From Acholeplasmataceae bacterium (lineage in GTDB: Bacteria; Bacillota_I; Bacilli_A; Acholeplasmatales; Acholeplasmataceae), in contig JAAYNT010000067.1 in NCBI GenBank assembly GCA_012520715.1, positions 1 through 11,503 on the forward strand: a stretch of 11,503 bases of DNA. The letters are read 5' to 3'. A model generated the notes under the pieces. That model did not search any database. It was not told the DNA's origin and saw only the letters and a program-made list of their open reading frames with translations. The first letter of the stretch is position 1, and every line of letters starts with the position of its first letter. The position numbers and the translations under genes are program-made. This document shows positions 1 to 6,331 of this stretch, piece after piece.

Positions 1-293
1 AGGAAAATAAACCAGGTATTTCAAACTTATTAACTATTTATTCGGAATTTTCAGGACTTTCAATAAAGGAAATAGAACAAAATTATAGTGGTAAAACATA
101 TCGTGATCTAAAAGTAGATTTAGGTGAGTTAATAGTTCAAAAACTAACACCAATCCAAGAAAAATATAAAGAAATTATTAACAGTAAAGAACTCGATGAA
201 GCCTTAAACAAAGGTCGAGACCGCGCAATAATAATTTCAAATCGTAAACTTGAAAGAGTTTATCACAAAGTCGGTTTAGGACGTAAGAAATAA
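1..293 (+). CDS. trpS: Tryptophanyl-tRNA synthetase, C-terminal fragment (5' end outside window)
   Basis: Reading from base 3, a frame of 96 codons runs to TAA at 291-293. TrpRS charges tRNA-Trp with tryptophan in the cytoplasm. The visible part is the C-terminal anticodon-binding helical region of class Ic TrpRS. It starts with ENKPGISNLLTIYSEFSG, the usual stretch just after the KMSKS loop (P-x-x-x-N-L-L-x-I). It continues with YRDLKVDLGELIVQKLTPIQEKY and ends with a tail like the family's R-A-x-x-x-A-x-x-x-L-x-x-V-Y-x-x-V-G-L. The HIGH and KMSKS motifs lie upstream of the window. It is the only + strand gene besides def and is followed after a few bases by a strong hairpin terminator. The family call is secure; the upstream part cannot be judged. 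Confidence 0.93.
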   Translation, partial: ENKPGISNLLTIYSEFSGLSIKEIEQNYSGKTYRDLKVDLGELIVQKLTPIQEKYKEIINSKELDEALNKGRDRAIIISNRKLERVYHKVGLGRKK

Positions 294-301
294 ATAATAT
301 T

Positions 302-335
302 AAAAAAGGAGAAATTTTAAAACTTCTCCTTTTTT
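302..335. terminator. Bidirectional intrinsic terminator between trpS and the MATE pseudogene
   Basis: A 12-bp perfect stem pairs AAAAAAGGAGAA (302-313) with TTCTCCTTTTTT (324-335) around a 10-base loop. The stem ends in a T tract on both strands, so it can end trpS on + and the convergent decayed MATE gene (stop at 347) on -. Confidence 0.88.
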
Positions 336-346
336 ATTATCTATAT

Positions 347-939
347 TTATCTGGTTTTTAGTTTTCTATTTCTAACAAGAATTAAGCCGACTCCTAATGC
401 AATAATCTCAGTGATTGGCATTACTAGCCAAACACCTGGTATTTTTAAAGTTGGAGTTAATATTAATAACAATATAATAATTAATATTAATCCTCTTAAT
501 AAACTAAAGATAAAAGCTTTAGTTGTTTGTTTTTGACTTTGCAAATAAATAGTAATTACTAAGTTAACTCCTACTAGCGGAAATGCTAGAAAATATAGTC
601 TAATTCCGTAGGCAGCATTTTTAATAATTTCTGGTTCATTTGCAACAAAAGCCATTGCTAAATACTCAGGTATTAAAAGTCCAATAGCTGTAATTAATAA
701 ACCTGCTACTACTGCTCCAAAGGCAGCTATTTTAGCATAATATACTTTCATATCCCTACGTCTTTTACCATAAGCTTTACTAATTAGTGGTATTGATACA
801 TTTAAAGAGGCAAGTCCAATTGCCCCTAATCTTCTGCCAACTAAGCTGGTATCTCCTAACACATAAAGTGAAGTTCCTATCATTCACCAATAGCTGGAAA
901 TATATATTTTTTGTAAATTGTTGACCTTCTTTTAAGCAT
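347..939 (-). pseudogene. Decayed MATE-family efflux transporter (frameshift plus internal deletion)
   Basis: MATE proteins are about 450-residue, 12-helix drug/cation antiporters of the membrane. Here about 197 codons remain, in two frames. Frame 1 starts at ATG 939 with AGGA seven bases upstream and reads MLKRRSTIYKKYIFPAIG, a typical MATE N-terminus, before an in-frame TGA near 884. The next frame continues directly with MIGTSLYVLGDTSLVGRRLG, the MATE helix-1 signature (D-T-x-x-V-G-R-x-L-G). One missing base near 884-888 accounts for the break. After SIPLI (about 782-793) the protein jumps to AYGKRRRDMKVYYAK and four hydrophobic segments that match helices 9-12 of the C-terminal half, so roughly helices 2-8 are gone. 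An intact 178-residue frame (883-347) remains but has only about five helices. No function is expected. A sequencing error could explain the frameshift but not the deletion. Confidence 0.8.
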
Positions 940-955
940 TCTCATTTCCTATAAT

Positions 956-964
956 ATTATATCA
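956..964 (-). promoter_or_regulatory. Possible extended -10 of the MATE gene
   Basis: The - strand reads TGATATAAT (964-956), an extended -10 (TGnTATAAT), a few bases upstream of the AGGA ribosome site at 950-947. No convincing -35 is visible at 17 bp. A start 6-7 bases downstream would put the mRNA 5' end at the ribosome site. The core is good, but this AT-rich stretch could give it by chance. Confidence 0.4.
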
Positions 965-990
965 TATCCAAAAAACTTGAATTTTGAATA

Positions 991-1023
991 AAAAAATACC
1001 TCCAAGTTATACAAGGAGGTATT
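991..1023 (-). terminator. Intrinsic terminator of the ccpA-tyrS-dgkB-zinc ribbon unit
   Basis: On the - strand a 9-bp stem AATACCTCC (1023-1015) / GGAGGTATT (1003-995) with an 11-base loop is followed by a run of T (996-991). It lies 18 bases past the zinc-ribbon stop codon. Bases 884-1040 hold this terminator and the possible MATE promoter, and nothing else I can see. Confidence 0.88.
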
Positions 1024-1040
1024 ATTGTATTTAAATATCT

Positions 1041-1367
1041 TTATATAGTTGCTGATAAAACAATCATTAATACTATGGATATAATTCCACCGATTAGCCC
1101 AATAATACCTAACACTCTAGCTGCTGTTGCATTTTTTGCTTCTGGTCTAAAAGACAGTACAATAGCTACTATTCCTAAAATAATACCTGAAAAAAATAGT
1201 GATATTACTCCAAGTATAAGTGCAGCGTTTGAAGTTGGTTCAGCTTGCTTCTGGTATTGATATGCAAATGGATCATTTGTATTTTGAGTTGATCTTTTTT
1301 GTTCCATACCGCAGTTGGAACAAAATTTACTGTCGCCTACTTTGGCTCCACAATTTGAACAATACAT
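1041..1367 (-). CDS. Zinc-ribbon protein with two membrane helices
   Basis: This 108-residue protein opens with a zinc ribbon, C3-x2-C6-x9-C16-x2-C19 (YCSNCGAK...FCSNCGME), which should bind one Zn2+. A polar linker follows (about 22-46), then two hydrophobic segments at about 48-72 and 84-106. The layout matches the many short zinc-ribbon/DUF4190-like membrane proteins of Firmicutes; their function is unknown. Start ATG 1367 is well supported by AAAGGAG (1380-1374), which overlaps the stop codon of the upstream lipid kinase gene, so the two are co-transcribed. It is the last gene before the terminator. A role at the membrane next to a lipid kinase is possible, but nothing in the sequence shows it. 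Confidence 0.85.
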   Translation of the reverse strand: MYCSNCGAKVGDSKFCSNCGMEQKRSTQNTNDPFAYQYQKQAEPTSNAALILGVISLFFSGIILGIVAIVLSFRPEAKNATAARVLGIIGLIGGIISIVLMIVLSATI

Positions 1368-1378
1368 AATTTTCTCCT

Positions 1379-2212
1379 TTATTTTATAATTTGTATATTA
1401 CTTAAGTTTGCAACAACGTCCCCATCAACTTGCATAAAAGTTGGATGAACTGATTTAACGTTGATTCTCTTACCTGGTAATATCGTTACTCCCTTAATTT
1501 TAGTATGCCAACCTAAGTAAATAATTGGAAATATTAAAGCGATTGTTGCTTTTTTTATACCATGAACAATTACTACTTGCAGCTCATCACTTTCGCGGTC
1601 TGCTTTAGGTGCAACTCTCATGCCACCGCCAAAGTATTTCGAGTTCATAATCGAAGCAAACCAAACGTCCTTAAATTCGTGGTTAATGCCATCAATTTCA
1701 AGTTCAAAATCAACTTTTTCATATATCTTTAAAGCTTGAAAGACACTTTGATAAAAGTTGGTTTTAGTTTTTTTGGCTCTAGATTCTTCAACTAAGTGAC
1801 AAACTAGGCCATCAAAGCCTAGTCCAACTCCGTTTAAAAAATAACGTTTTTTATCACCAAAAGTAACATATGGTAAGTTAGTTAGATATTGATCTATTCT
1901 AATTAACTTACCTCTTTTTTTAATTGATCTTCTAAAATCATTGCCGGTACCAGCTTTATATAAATATACTTCTGGTAATTTATCAACTTCGGCAACTTGG
2001 TTAGCAATTCTATTTAATGTACCGTCGCCTCCGACAATAATAATTTTAACATTTGGATCAAGTGATGCAAGAAAAGCTTTATGATCATCAATTTCAAGTA
2101 AACTTTGAACTTTGACTGATTCATTTTTCTTTTTCATCTTTTTAATTAACTTTTCAACAACACCAGTGTTGGCCCCATTTCTTGAAATGGGGTTATATAG
2201 TATTAAATACAT
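1379..2212 (-). CDS. dgkB: Diacylglycerol kinase-family lipid kinase (DgkB/YegS type)
   Basis: This 277-residue protein of the DAGK catalytic family probably phosphorylates diacylglycerol to phosphatidic acid with ATP at the inner membrane face, which recycles DAG released by lipid headgroup transfer. Family signs: N-terminal YNPISRNG; GGDGTLN at 61-67, the nucleotide-binding loop; GTGNDF at 88-93 (usually GTxNDF); and NSKYFGGGMRVAPKA in the C-terminal beta domain. It is somewhat shorter than Bacillus DgkB (about 300). ATG 2212 lies two bases after the tyrS stop and has no Shine-Dalgarno; the preceding bases are AT only, so translation probably depends on ribosomes finishing tyrS. Other members of the superfamily phosphorylate other lipids, so the exact substrate is inferred. 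Confidence 0.85.
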   Translation of the reverse strand: MYLILYNPISRNGANTGVVEKLIKKMKKKNESVKVQSLLEIDDHKAFLASLDPNVKIIIVGGDGTLNRIANQVAEVDKLPEVYLYKAGTGNDFRRSIKKRGKLIRIDQYLTNLPYVTFGDKKRYFLNGVGLGFDGLVCHLVEESRAKKTKTNFYQSVFQALKIYEKVDFELEIDGINHEFKDVWFASIMNSKYFGGGMRVAPKADRESDELQVVIVHGIKKATIALIFPIIYLGWHTKIKGVTILPGKRINVKSVHPTFMQVDGDVVANLSNIQIIK

Positions 2213-2214
2213 TT

Positions 2215-3456
2215 TTATTTAAAATATATCACTGCGTGACGTCTACGCCCACGTTTTAAAATTATAAAGTTTTTATGAAGGGCTTTAAGACTTGTTAGTT
2301 CATAATATGTATCTTGAATTTTTTCATCATTTACACTAATCGCGCCATTTGAAATAAACTCACGTGCTTCACGTTTTGAGCTAGCTAATTTAGTTAAAAC
2401 AAGTGCGTCAACTAGTGGTGTGTTTTCCTCTACTTTAACACCTTCTAACGCTTTGGCAAGCGTTTTGAAGCTGTTTTCGTTTAGATCATTAAACTCACCA
2501 CTAAATAAAGCCTCAGTAATAGCTAGTGCTTCTTTAAAGGCTTCTTCTCCGTGAACGAATGTTGTAATTTCTCTAGCTAGTACCTTTTGAGCTTCTCTTT
2601 CTTCTGGCTTTTCTTTAATTGCTTTTTCTAGTCTTGCAATTTCATCAATTGGTAGTAGTGTTAATTTTTTTAATACTTCTGGTGCATCTTCATCAGCTGT
2701 ATTTAAAAAGTATTGATACATTTCATATGGTGATGTTAGTTCTGGGTCTAACCAAATAGCACCACCTTCACTTTTACCAAACTTTTGACCATCAGATTTA
2801 AGTAGTAATGGGCTAGACATACCAATTGCATCATTTTCACCAATCATTTTTCTAATTAGTTCTAATCCTGCTGTAATATTACCCCACTGGTCACTTCCGC
2901 CAAATTGCATTTGGCAATCATAGTTTTGATATAAGTGAACATAGTCTAAACTTTGAAGTATCATATAACTAAATTCAGTATATGATATACCTGAGTCTAG
3001 TCTTGATGCAATAATATCTTTTGCTAGCATATAGTTAACATTAAAATGTTTACCATAGTCTCTTAAAAAATCAATTAAGCTAATTTTAGAAATCCAATCG
3101 TAGTTATTAACATAAATTGTTTCCTTTGGATCTAAATACTTATTAATTTGTTGTTCAATTAGTTTTGCATTATTAAGTGCATCTTCAATTGTAATTAACT
3201 TTCTTTCTCCAACTTCTCTTGGATCACCAATTTGGCCGGTTGCACCGCCAATTAAAACAATTGGGATGTGACCGTGAAGTTGCATTAAGCGCATTCTTAC
3301 AATTTGAACTAAATGACCAACTGTTAAAGATTGACCTGTTGGGTCAAATCCAATATAAAATCTTAATTTTTCTTCATTAATTCTTTTTTGGGCTAAGTCA
3401 TAATCACTTACATCTTTAATCATGCCTCGCCACAGTAATTCATCAAATAATTTCAT
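2215..3456 (-). CDS. tyrS: Tyrosyl-tRNA synthetase
   Basis: TyrRS (413 residues, normal length) charges tRNA-Tyr in the cytoplasm. The class I Rossmann domain carries GFDPTGQSLTVGHLVQI at about 36-52, where the HIGH box reads TVGH. Further marks are GGATGQIGDP (70-79), QFGGSDQWGN (184-193) and the KMSKS equivalent KFGKSEGG (225-232). The last 60 or so residues form an S4 RNA-binding domain (SSKREAREFISNGAISVNDEKI). Start ATG 3456 has AAGGAG (3468-3463) at ideal spacing; a longer frame from 3480 would add eight unsupported residues. The gene follows ccpA after 39 bases without a terminator, T-box or obvious promoter, so it is probably transcribed with ccpA. The first His of HIGH is Thr here, which is unusual. 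Confidence 0.96.
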   Translation of the reverse strand: MKLFDELLWRGMIKDVSDYDLAQKRINEEKLRFYIGFDPTGQSLTVGHLVQIVRMRLMQLHGHIPIVLIGGATGQIGDPREVGERKLITIEDALNNAKLIEQQINKYLDPKETIYVNNYDWISKISLIDFLRDYGKHFNVNYMLAKDIIASRLDSGISYTEFSYMILQSLDYVHLYQNYDCQMQFGGSDQWGNITAGLELIRKMIGENDAIGMSSPLLLKSDGQKFGKSEGGAIWLDPELTSPYEMYQYFLNTADEDAPEVLKKLTLLPIDEIARLEKAIKEKPEEREAQKVLAREITTFVHGEEAFKEALAITEALFSGEFNDLNENSFKTLAKALEGVKVEENTPLVDALVLTKLASSKREAREFISNGAISVNDEKIQDTYYELTSLKALHKNFIILKRGRRRHAVIYFK

Positions 3457-3495
3457 TTTCTTCTCCTTAAGTCTAAACAAGTTGTATTTTATATA

Positions 3496-4503
3496 TTAAT
3501 GTTTAGTTGACTGTCTTTCAATAATTGAGTGTGGCAATATAATTCTTGTATTTCCTACATCGCCTGCTTTTCTTTCCATTAACTTAGTTAAAAGTCTCAT
3601 CGCTACTGCCCCAATATCATAAACCGGAATATCAATAACTGTTAATTTAGGTCTTGACAGTAGTGCATATCTAGTATTTTGAAAACTAGCAAGTGATATA
3701 TCATTTGGAACATTGTAACCTTTATTAATGGCAACATTTAAAAATGAAACAGCAATCGAGTTTCTAACTGCGATTGCAGCATCAATTTCTTTTCCATTAA
3801 AGAACTCATTAAAATGAGCCTCATTAATTGATGTATCACCACTAGTTCTAAAGATCATTGGTTCTAATCCGTGTTCGTTCATTGCTTTTGTATAACCATT
3901 TTCTTTTGCTACGTTAACTGTATATCTTCTAGCTGTTGAAAGTAGGTAGATATTTTTCTTACCTTGGTTAATTAACATCTTAGTCATTTCATAACTTGCT
4001 TTTAAGTAATCAATAACTACTGATGCCGTTTGTTTTTCATCAGCAATCACGTTAGCAAAAACAAACGGGATATTTCCTTGTCTTAATGCTTCTTTAATTT
4101 CATTATTTGAGTCTTCTGATAACTCATCATTAAGATATAATACACCGTCAACTTGTTCAGCTATTACGTTTTTCATAACTTCTTTTACTCTAACATCATC
4201 ATGGATACTAAATATTTTAATAGAATAATCATAAGTATCTGAAATATCCATAATTCCACCGATCATCTCAGCTACTGATGCTCTTGTAATATCAGAAATT
4301 ATTACACCAACTGTAGTAGTTCTTCTTGAGGCAAGGCCTCTAGCAATCATATTTGGACGATAACCTAATTCTTCAATTACTTTTAATACTTTTTCTCTAG
4401 TTGCAGGTCTTACTTTTTCTGGATGGTTTAAAACTCTTGAAATAGTAGCAAGAGAGTAGCCAGATGCGGCTGCAACATCATAAATTGTAACATTATTACT
4501 CAT
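3496..4503 (-). CDS. ccpA: Catabolite control protein A (LacI-family regulator)
   Basis: This 335-residue LacI/GalR-family repressor has the length and features of CcpA, the Firmicutes carbon catabolite regulator that binds cre sites when complexed with HPr(Ser-P). The helix-turn-helix is NVTIYDVAAASGYSLATISRV (residues 4-24), followed by the hinge helix NMIARGLASR (51-60) and TTTVGVII at the start of the effector core. Near the end, YDIGAVAMRLLTKLMERK is nearly identical to the Bacillus CcpA segment that contacts HPr, and the C-terminus ERQSTK also matches. Start ATG 4503 is preceded by AAGGGGGG eight bases upstream; the frame could extend to 4575, but that would cross its own promoter. It heads a unit with tyrS, and a cre-like operator overlaps its promoter. 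The closeness to CcpA makes another LacI role unlikely. Confidence 0.92.
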   Translation of the reverse strand: MSNNVTIYDVAAASGYSLATISRVLNHPEKVRPATREKVLKVIEELGYRPNMIARGLASRRTTTVGVIISDITRASVAEMIGGIMDISDTYDYSIKIFSIHDDVRVKEVMKNVIAEQVDGVLYLNDELSEDSNNEIKEALRQGNIPFVFANVIADEKQTASVVIDYLKASYEMTKMLINQGKKNIYLLSTARRYTVNVAKENGYTKAMNEHGLEPMIFRTSGDTSINEAHFNEFFNGKEIDAAIAVRNSIAVSFLNVAINKGYNVPNDISLASFQNTRYALLSRPKLTVIDIPVYDIGAVAMRLLTKLMERKAGDVGNTRIILPHSIIERQSTKH

Positions 4504-4542
4504 ATATATAACCCCCCTTATACTTTTATAATATACATTATA

Positions 4543-4571
4543 ATTATAACATTTTATGAAAATGCTTTCAA
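4543..4571 (-). promoter_or_regulatory. ccpA operon promoter
   Basis: The - strand has TTGAAA (4571-4566), a 17-bp spacer and TATAAT (4548-4543), with TG one base before the -10 (TGtTATAAT). Transcription would start near 4536, giving a leader of about 33 bases before the ccpA start at 4503. It is the best candidate in the 4504-4684 gap. Confidence 0.85.
4557..4570. promoter_or_regulatory. cre-like CcpA operator overlapping the ccpA promoter
   Basis: The + strand reads TGAAAATGCTTTCA, one base away from a perfect cre (TGAAAnCGnTTTCA; the central C is T). It covers most of the -35 hexamer and the upstream two thirds of the spacer of the ccpA promoter, so CcpA bound here should block RNA polymerase. 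The site is seen in the sequence; negative autoregulation is inference from the CcpA/cre system. Confidence 0.7.
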
Positions 4572-4629
4572 TCAATATAAGTATATTTACTGAAAATTTT
4601 TCATATTGTTACAAATACTTATATTTTTT

Positions 4630-4665
4630 TAATAAAAGAAAAAATGGCTGACAGGCAGCCATTTT
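4630..4665 (-). terminator. Intrinsic terminator of the rpsP-rplS operon
   Basis: A perfect 10-bp stem AAAATGGCTG (4641-4650) / CAGCCATTTT (4656-4665) with a 5-base loop is followed on the - strand by TTTTTTCTTTTATT. It lies about 20 bases beyond the rplS stop at 4685. The A-rich other side gives little T run on the + strand, so it acts mainly on -. Confidence 0.9.
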
Positions 4666-4684
4666 ATTATAAGCATTTATTAAC

Positions 4685-5044
4685 TTATCTTTTTTCTTTA
4701 ATTCTAGCCGCTTTCGCAGACAATTTACGAATATAGTGTAGTTTAGCTCTTCTAACTTTACCACGACGAACAACTTCAATTGATGCTATCGTTGGAGCAT
4801 GAACTGGGAAAGTTCTTTCAACACCGATTCCGTAAGAAACTTTTCTTACTGTAAAAGTTTCAGAAATTCCTCCACCTTGTCTTTTGATCACGAGACCTTC
4901 GAATACTTGGATTCTTTCGCGGTTAGCTTCTCTAATAAGAACATTTACTCTTACTGTATCTCCAGCACCAAATGGTGGGATATCAGTTTTAAGATATTCA
5001 TTAGTTACTGCTGCTAATAATGCTTGTCCTTTTGGTCTTGACAT
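4685..5044 (-). CDS. rplS: 50S ribosomal protein L19
   Basis: L19 (119 residues; usual about 115) sits at the interface of the 30S and 50S subunits. Family signs: PPFGAGDTVRVNVLIREANRERIQVFEG (26-53), VIKRQGGGISETFTVRKVSYGIGVER and the end HAPTIASIEVVRRGKVRRAKLHYIRKL. ATG 5044 has AAAGGTG (5057-5051) at good spacing; the in-frame GTG at 5053 lies inside that site and is unlikely to be used. It is the last gene of the rpsP operon, separated from trmD by 93 bases with a probable promoter and a structured leader, so its dosage can be adjusted apart from the rest. Confidence 0.97.
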   Translation of the reverse strand: MSRPKGQALLAAVTNEYLKTDIPPFGAGDTVRVNVLIREANRERIQVFEGLVIKRQGGGISETFTVRKVSYGIGVERTFPVHAPTIASIEVVRRGKVRRAKLHYIRKLSAKAARIKEKR

Positions 5045-5053
5045 AAATATCAC

Positions 5054-5116
5054 CTTTCTTACTTCCAGTATTCTTACCTAAATATGGGCATTGGACTACT
5101 GTGCTTTTTTTCATAC
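5054..5116 (-). promoter_or_regulatory. Probable L19-type leader of rplS mRNA
   Basis: About 70 bases of leader precede rplS. CAGTA (5101-5097) pairs exactly with TACTG (5070-5066) and closes a 26-base element that contains TCCAATGCCCATATTTAGG. The part near the pairing is less AT-rich than other gaps in the window, as expected of a structured RNA. Firmicutes commonly carry an L19 autoregulatory leader at this place (Rfam L19_leader). That this is the same family is inferred from position and a closing stem; I cannot align it. Confidence 0.5.
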
Positions 5117-5122
5117 TTAATT

Positions 5123-5151
5123 ATTATAACATATTAGTTATTTTTCTTTAA
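5123..5151 (-). promoter_or_regulatory. Internal promoter for rplS
   Basis: The - strand has TTAAAG (5151-5146), a 17-bp spacer and TATAAT (5128-5123) with an extended TG (TGtTATAAT). The -35 lies in the last codons of trmD. Transcription would begin near 5116, just ahead of the leader. The -10 is strong and the -35 poor. Confidence 0.6.
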
Positions 5152-5854
5152 CTGATTTAACTATTAATAATTCTTCTTCTGTTAAATCCTTTTTTTCTAA
5201 TAAATCTGGACGTTTTTCATAAGTTGTAATTAAACTCATTTTCTTACGCCATTTAGCAATTTCTTCGTGATGACCTGATAATAACACATCAGGAACATCA
5301 TATCCCTTATAACTGCGTGGTTTAGTATATTGAGGATATTTTAAAAGCCCATCAGTCAGTGAATCTTCTACAACTGACTCTTCTAAAATAACTCCTGGAA
5401 CTAGTCTTGCTAGTACATCAATTAATATCATAACTGGTAGCTCACCACCAGTTAAAATATAATCGCCAATTGATATTTCATAATCAACTAACTCTAATAC
5501 TCTATTATCTACTCCCTCGTAATGACCACATAATAAAATTAAGTGTTCATTTTTAGCTAAATCAAAGGCCATGCCTTGATTTAGTATTGGTCCTTGTGGG
5601 GATAAATAGATTACTTTAGTATTTTCTTTTTTTAAACTCATAATGGCATCATATATCGGCGGAAATGTCATTAACATGCCTACACCACCTCCATATGGAG
5701 TGTCATCAATGTTACGATGTTTATTATGAGAATAATCTCTTAATTGATGTAAGTTTACCGTTATTTGTTCTAACTCAATTGCTCTTTTAACAATTGAGGT
5801 AGATAAAAATGAGGTAAACATTTCAGGAAATATTGTAATAATATCTATTATCAT
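5138..5854 (-). CDS. trmD: tRNA (guanine-N1)-methyltransferase TrmD
   Basis: TrmD (238 residues, usual length) is a SPOUT enzyme that uses S-adenosylmethionine to methylate G37 of tRNAs reading CNN/CGG-type codons, which prevents +1 frameshifting. The trefoil knot that binds AdoMet is visible as YLSPQGP (83-89), LCGHYEGVDNRV (108-119) and ISIGDYILTGGELP (127-140). Arg150 and Asp164 line up with the catalytic Arg and Asp of E. coli TrmD (154 and 169). The C-terminal domain has YPQYTKPRSYKG and VPDVLLSGHHEEIAKWR. ATG 5854 overlaps the rimM stop by four bases (ATGA), with GAGGG five bases upstream. The rimM-trmD-rplS order is the classical one. Confidence 0.97.
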   Translation of the reverse strand: MIIDIITIFPEMFTSFLSTSIVKRAIELEQITVNLHQLRDYSHNKHRNIDDTPYGGGVGMLMTFPPIYDAIMSLKKENTKVIYLSPQGPILNQGMAFDLAKNEHLILLCGHYEGVDNRVLELVDYEISIGDYILTGGELPVMILIDVLARLVPGVILEESVVEDSLTDGLLKYPQYTKPRSYKGYDVPDVLLSGHHEEIAKWRKKMSLITTYEKRPDLLEKKDLTEEELLIVKSVKEK

Positions 5855-6330
5855 AGCATTCCCTCAATTACTTTAATTATTATTTTATCTTCTACTTTGA
5901 CAATAAACTCTTTTAAAAACGGAACTAAGATCTCTTTTGGCTTTTCACCTTTGATAACTAATATATCTTGTGATGGTAGTGATAATACATCTACTACTTT
6001 TCCAACATTTATATTATCAATAGTTATAACATCCATTCCAATTAACATTTGATGAGTAAACTCATCTTCTAATAAGTTAGGATCTTCATCTGTAAATAAA
6101 TCAATACCTTTAATTTTTTCAACTTCTGTTAGTGAATTATATTCCTTAAATTTAACTAAATAAATTTGTTGTTGCATTCTAACTGTCTCAATTGTTAAAT
6201 TAACTTTAGTTTTATTATCATAAAAGTAAATGACTTTTCCTGGTATTAAACGTTCAAAGTCGCCAATTTTGGCTACTTTAACTTCACCTTTAATACCATG
6301 AGTTTTAATAATCTTACCAATTCTATACAT
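5851..6330 (-). CDS. rimM: Ribosome maturation factor RimM
   Basis: RimM binds S19 and helps the 30S head mature. The N-terminal barrel opens with the hallmark YRIGKIIKTHGIKGEVKV; the C-terminal PRC-barrel covers about residues 85-159 (HQMLIGMDVITIDNINVGKVVDVL... and ILVPFLKEFI). Taking ATG 6330 gives 159 residues, close to the family. A longer frame from TTG 6345 adds five residues and is not supported by a ribosome site. Neither start has a Shine-Dalgarno: ATG 6330 comes one base after the khpA stop, so re-initiation after khpA is likely. The stop TGA overlaps the trmD start. Confidence 0.95.
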   Translation of the reverse strand: MYRIGKIIKTHGIKGEVKVAKIGDFERLIPGKVIYFYDNKTKVNLTIETVRMQQQIYLVKFKEYNSLTEVEKIKGIDLFTDEDPNLLEDEFTHQMLIGMDVITIDNINVGKVVDVLSLPSQDILVIKGEKPKEILVPFLKEFIVKVEDKIIIKVIEGML

Positions 6331-6331
6331 A

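Noticed and set aside
1075..1260. 61-residue + strand frame opposite the zinc-ribbon gene
   Set aside because: Shadow of a well-supported - strand gene; no ribosome site or family resemblance.
3457..3495. T-box leader before tyrS
   Set aside because: Only 39 bases separate ccpA and tyrS, too short for a T-box, and no T-box sequence or terminator is seen.
4799..5081. Two + strand frames opposite rplS (4799-5017 and 4884-5081)
   Set aside because: They lie antisense to a clear L19 gene and its leader and resemble nothing.
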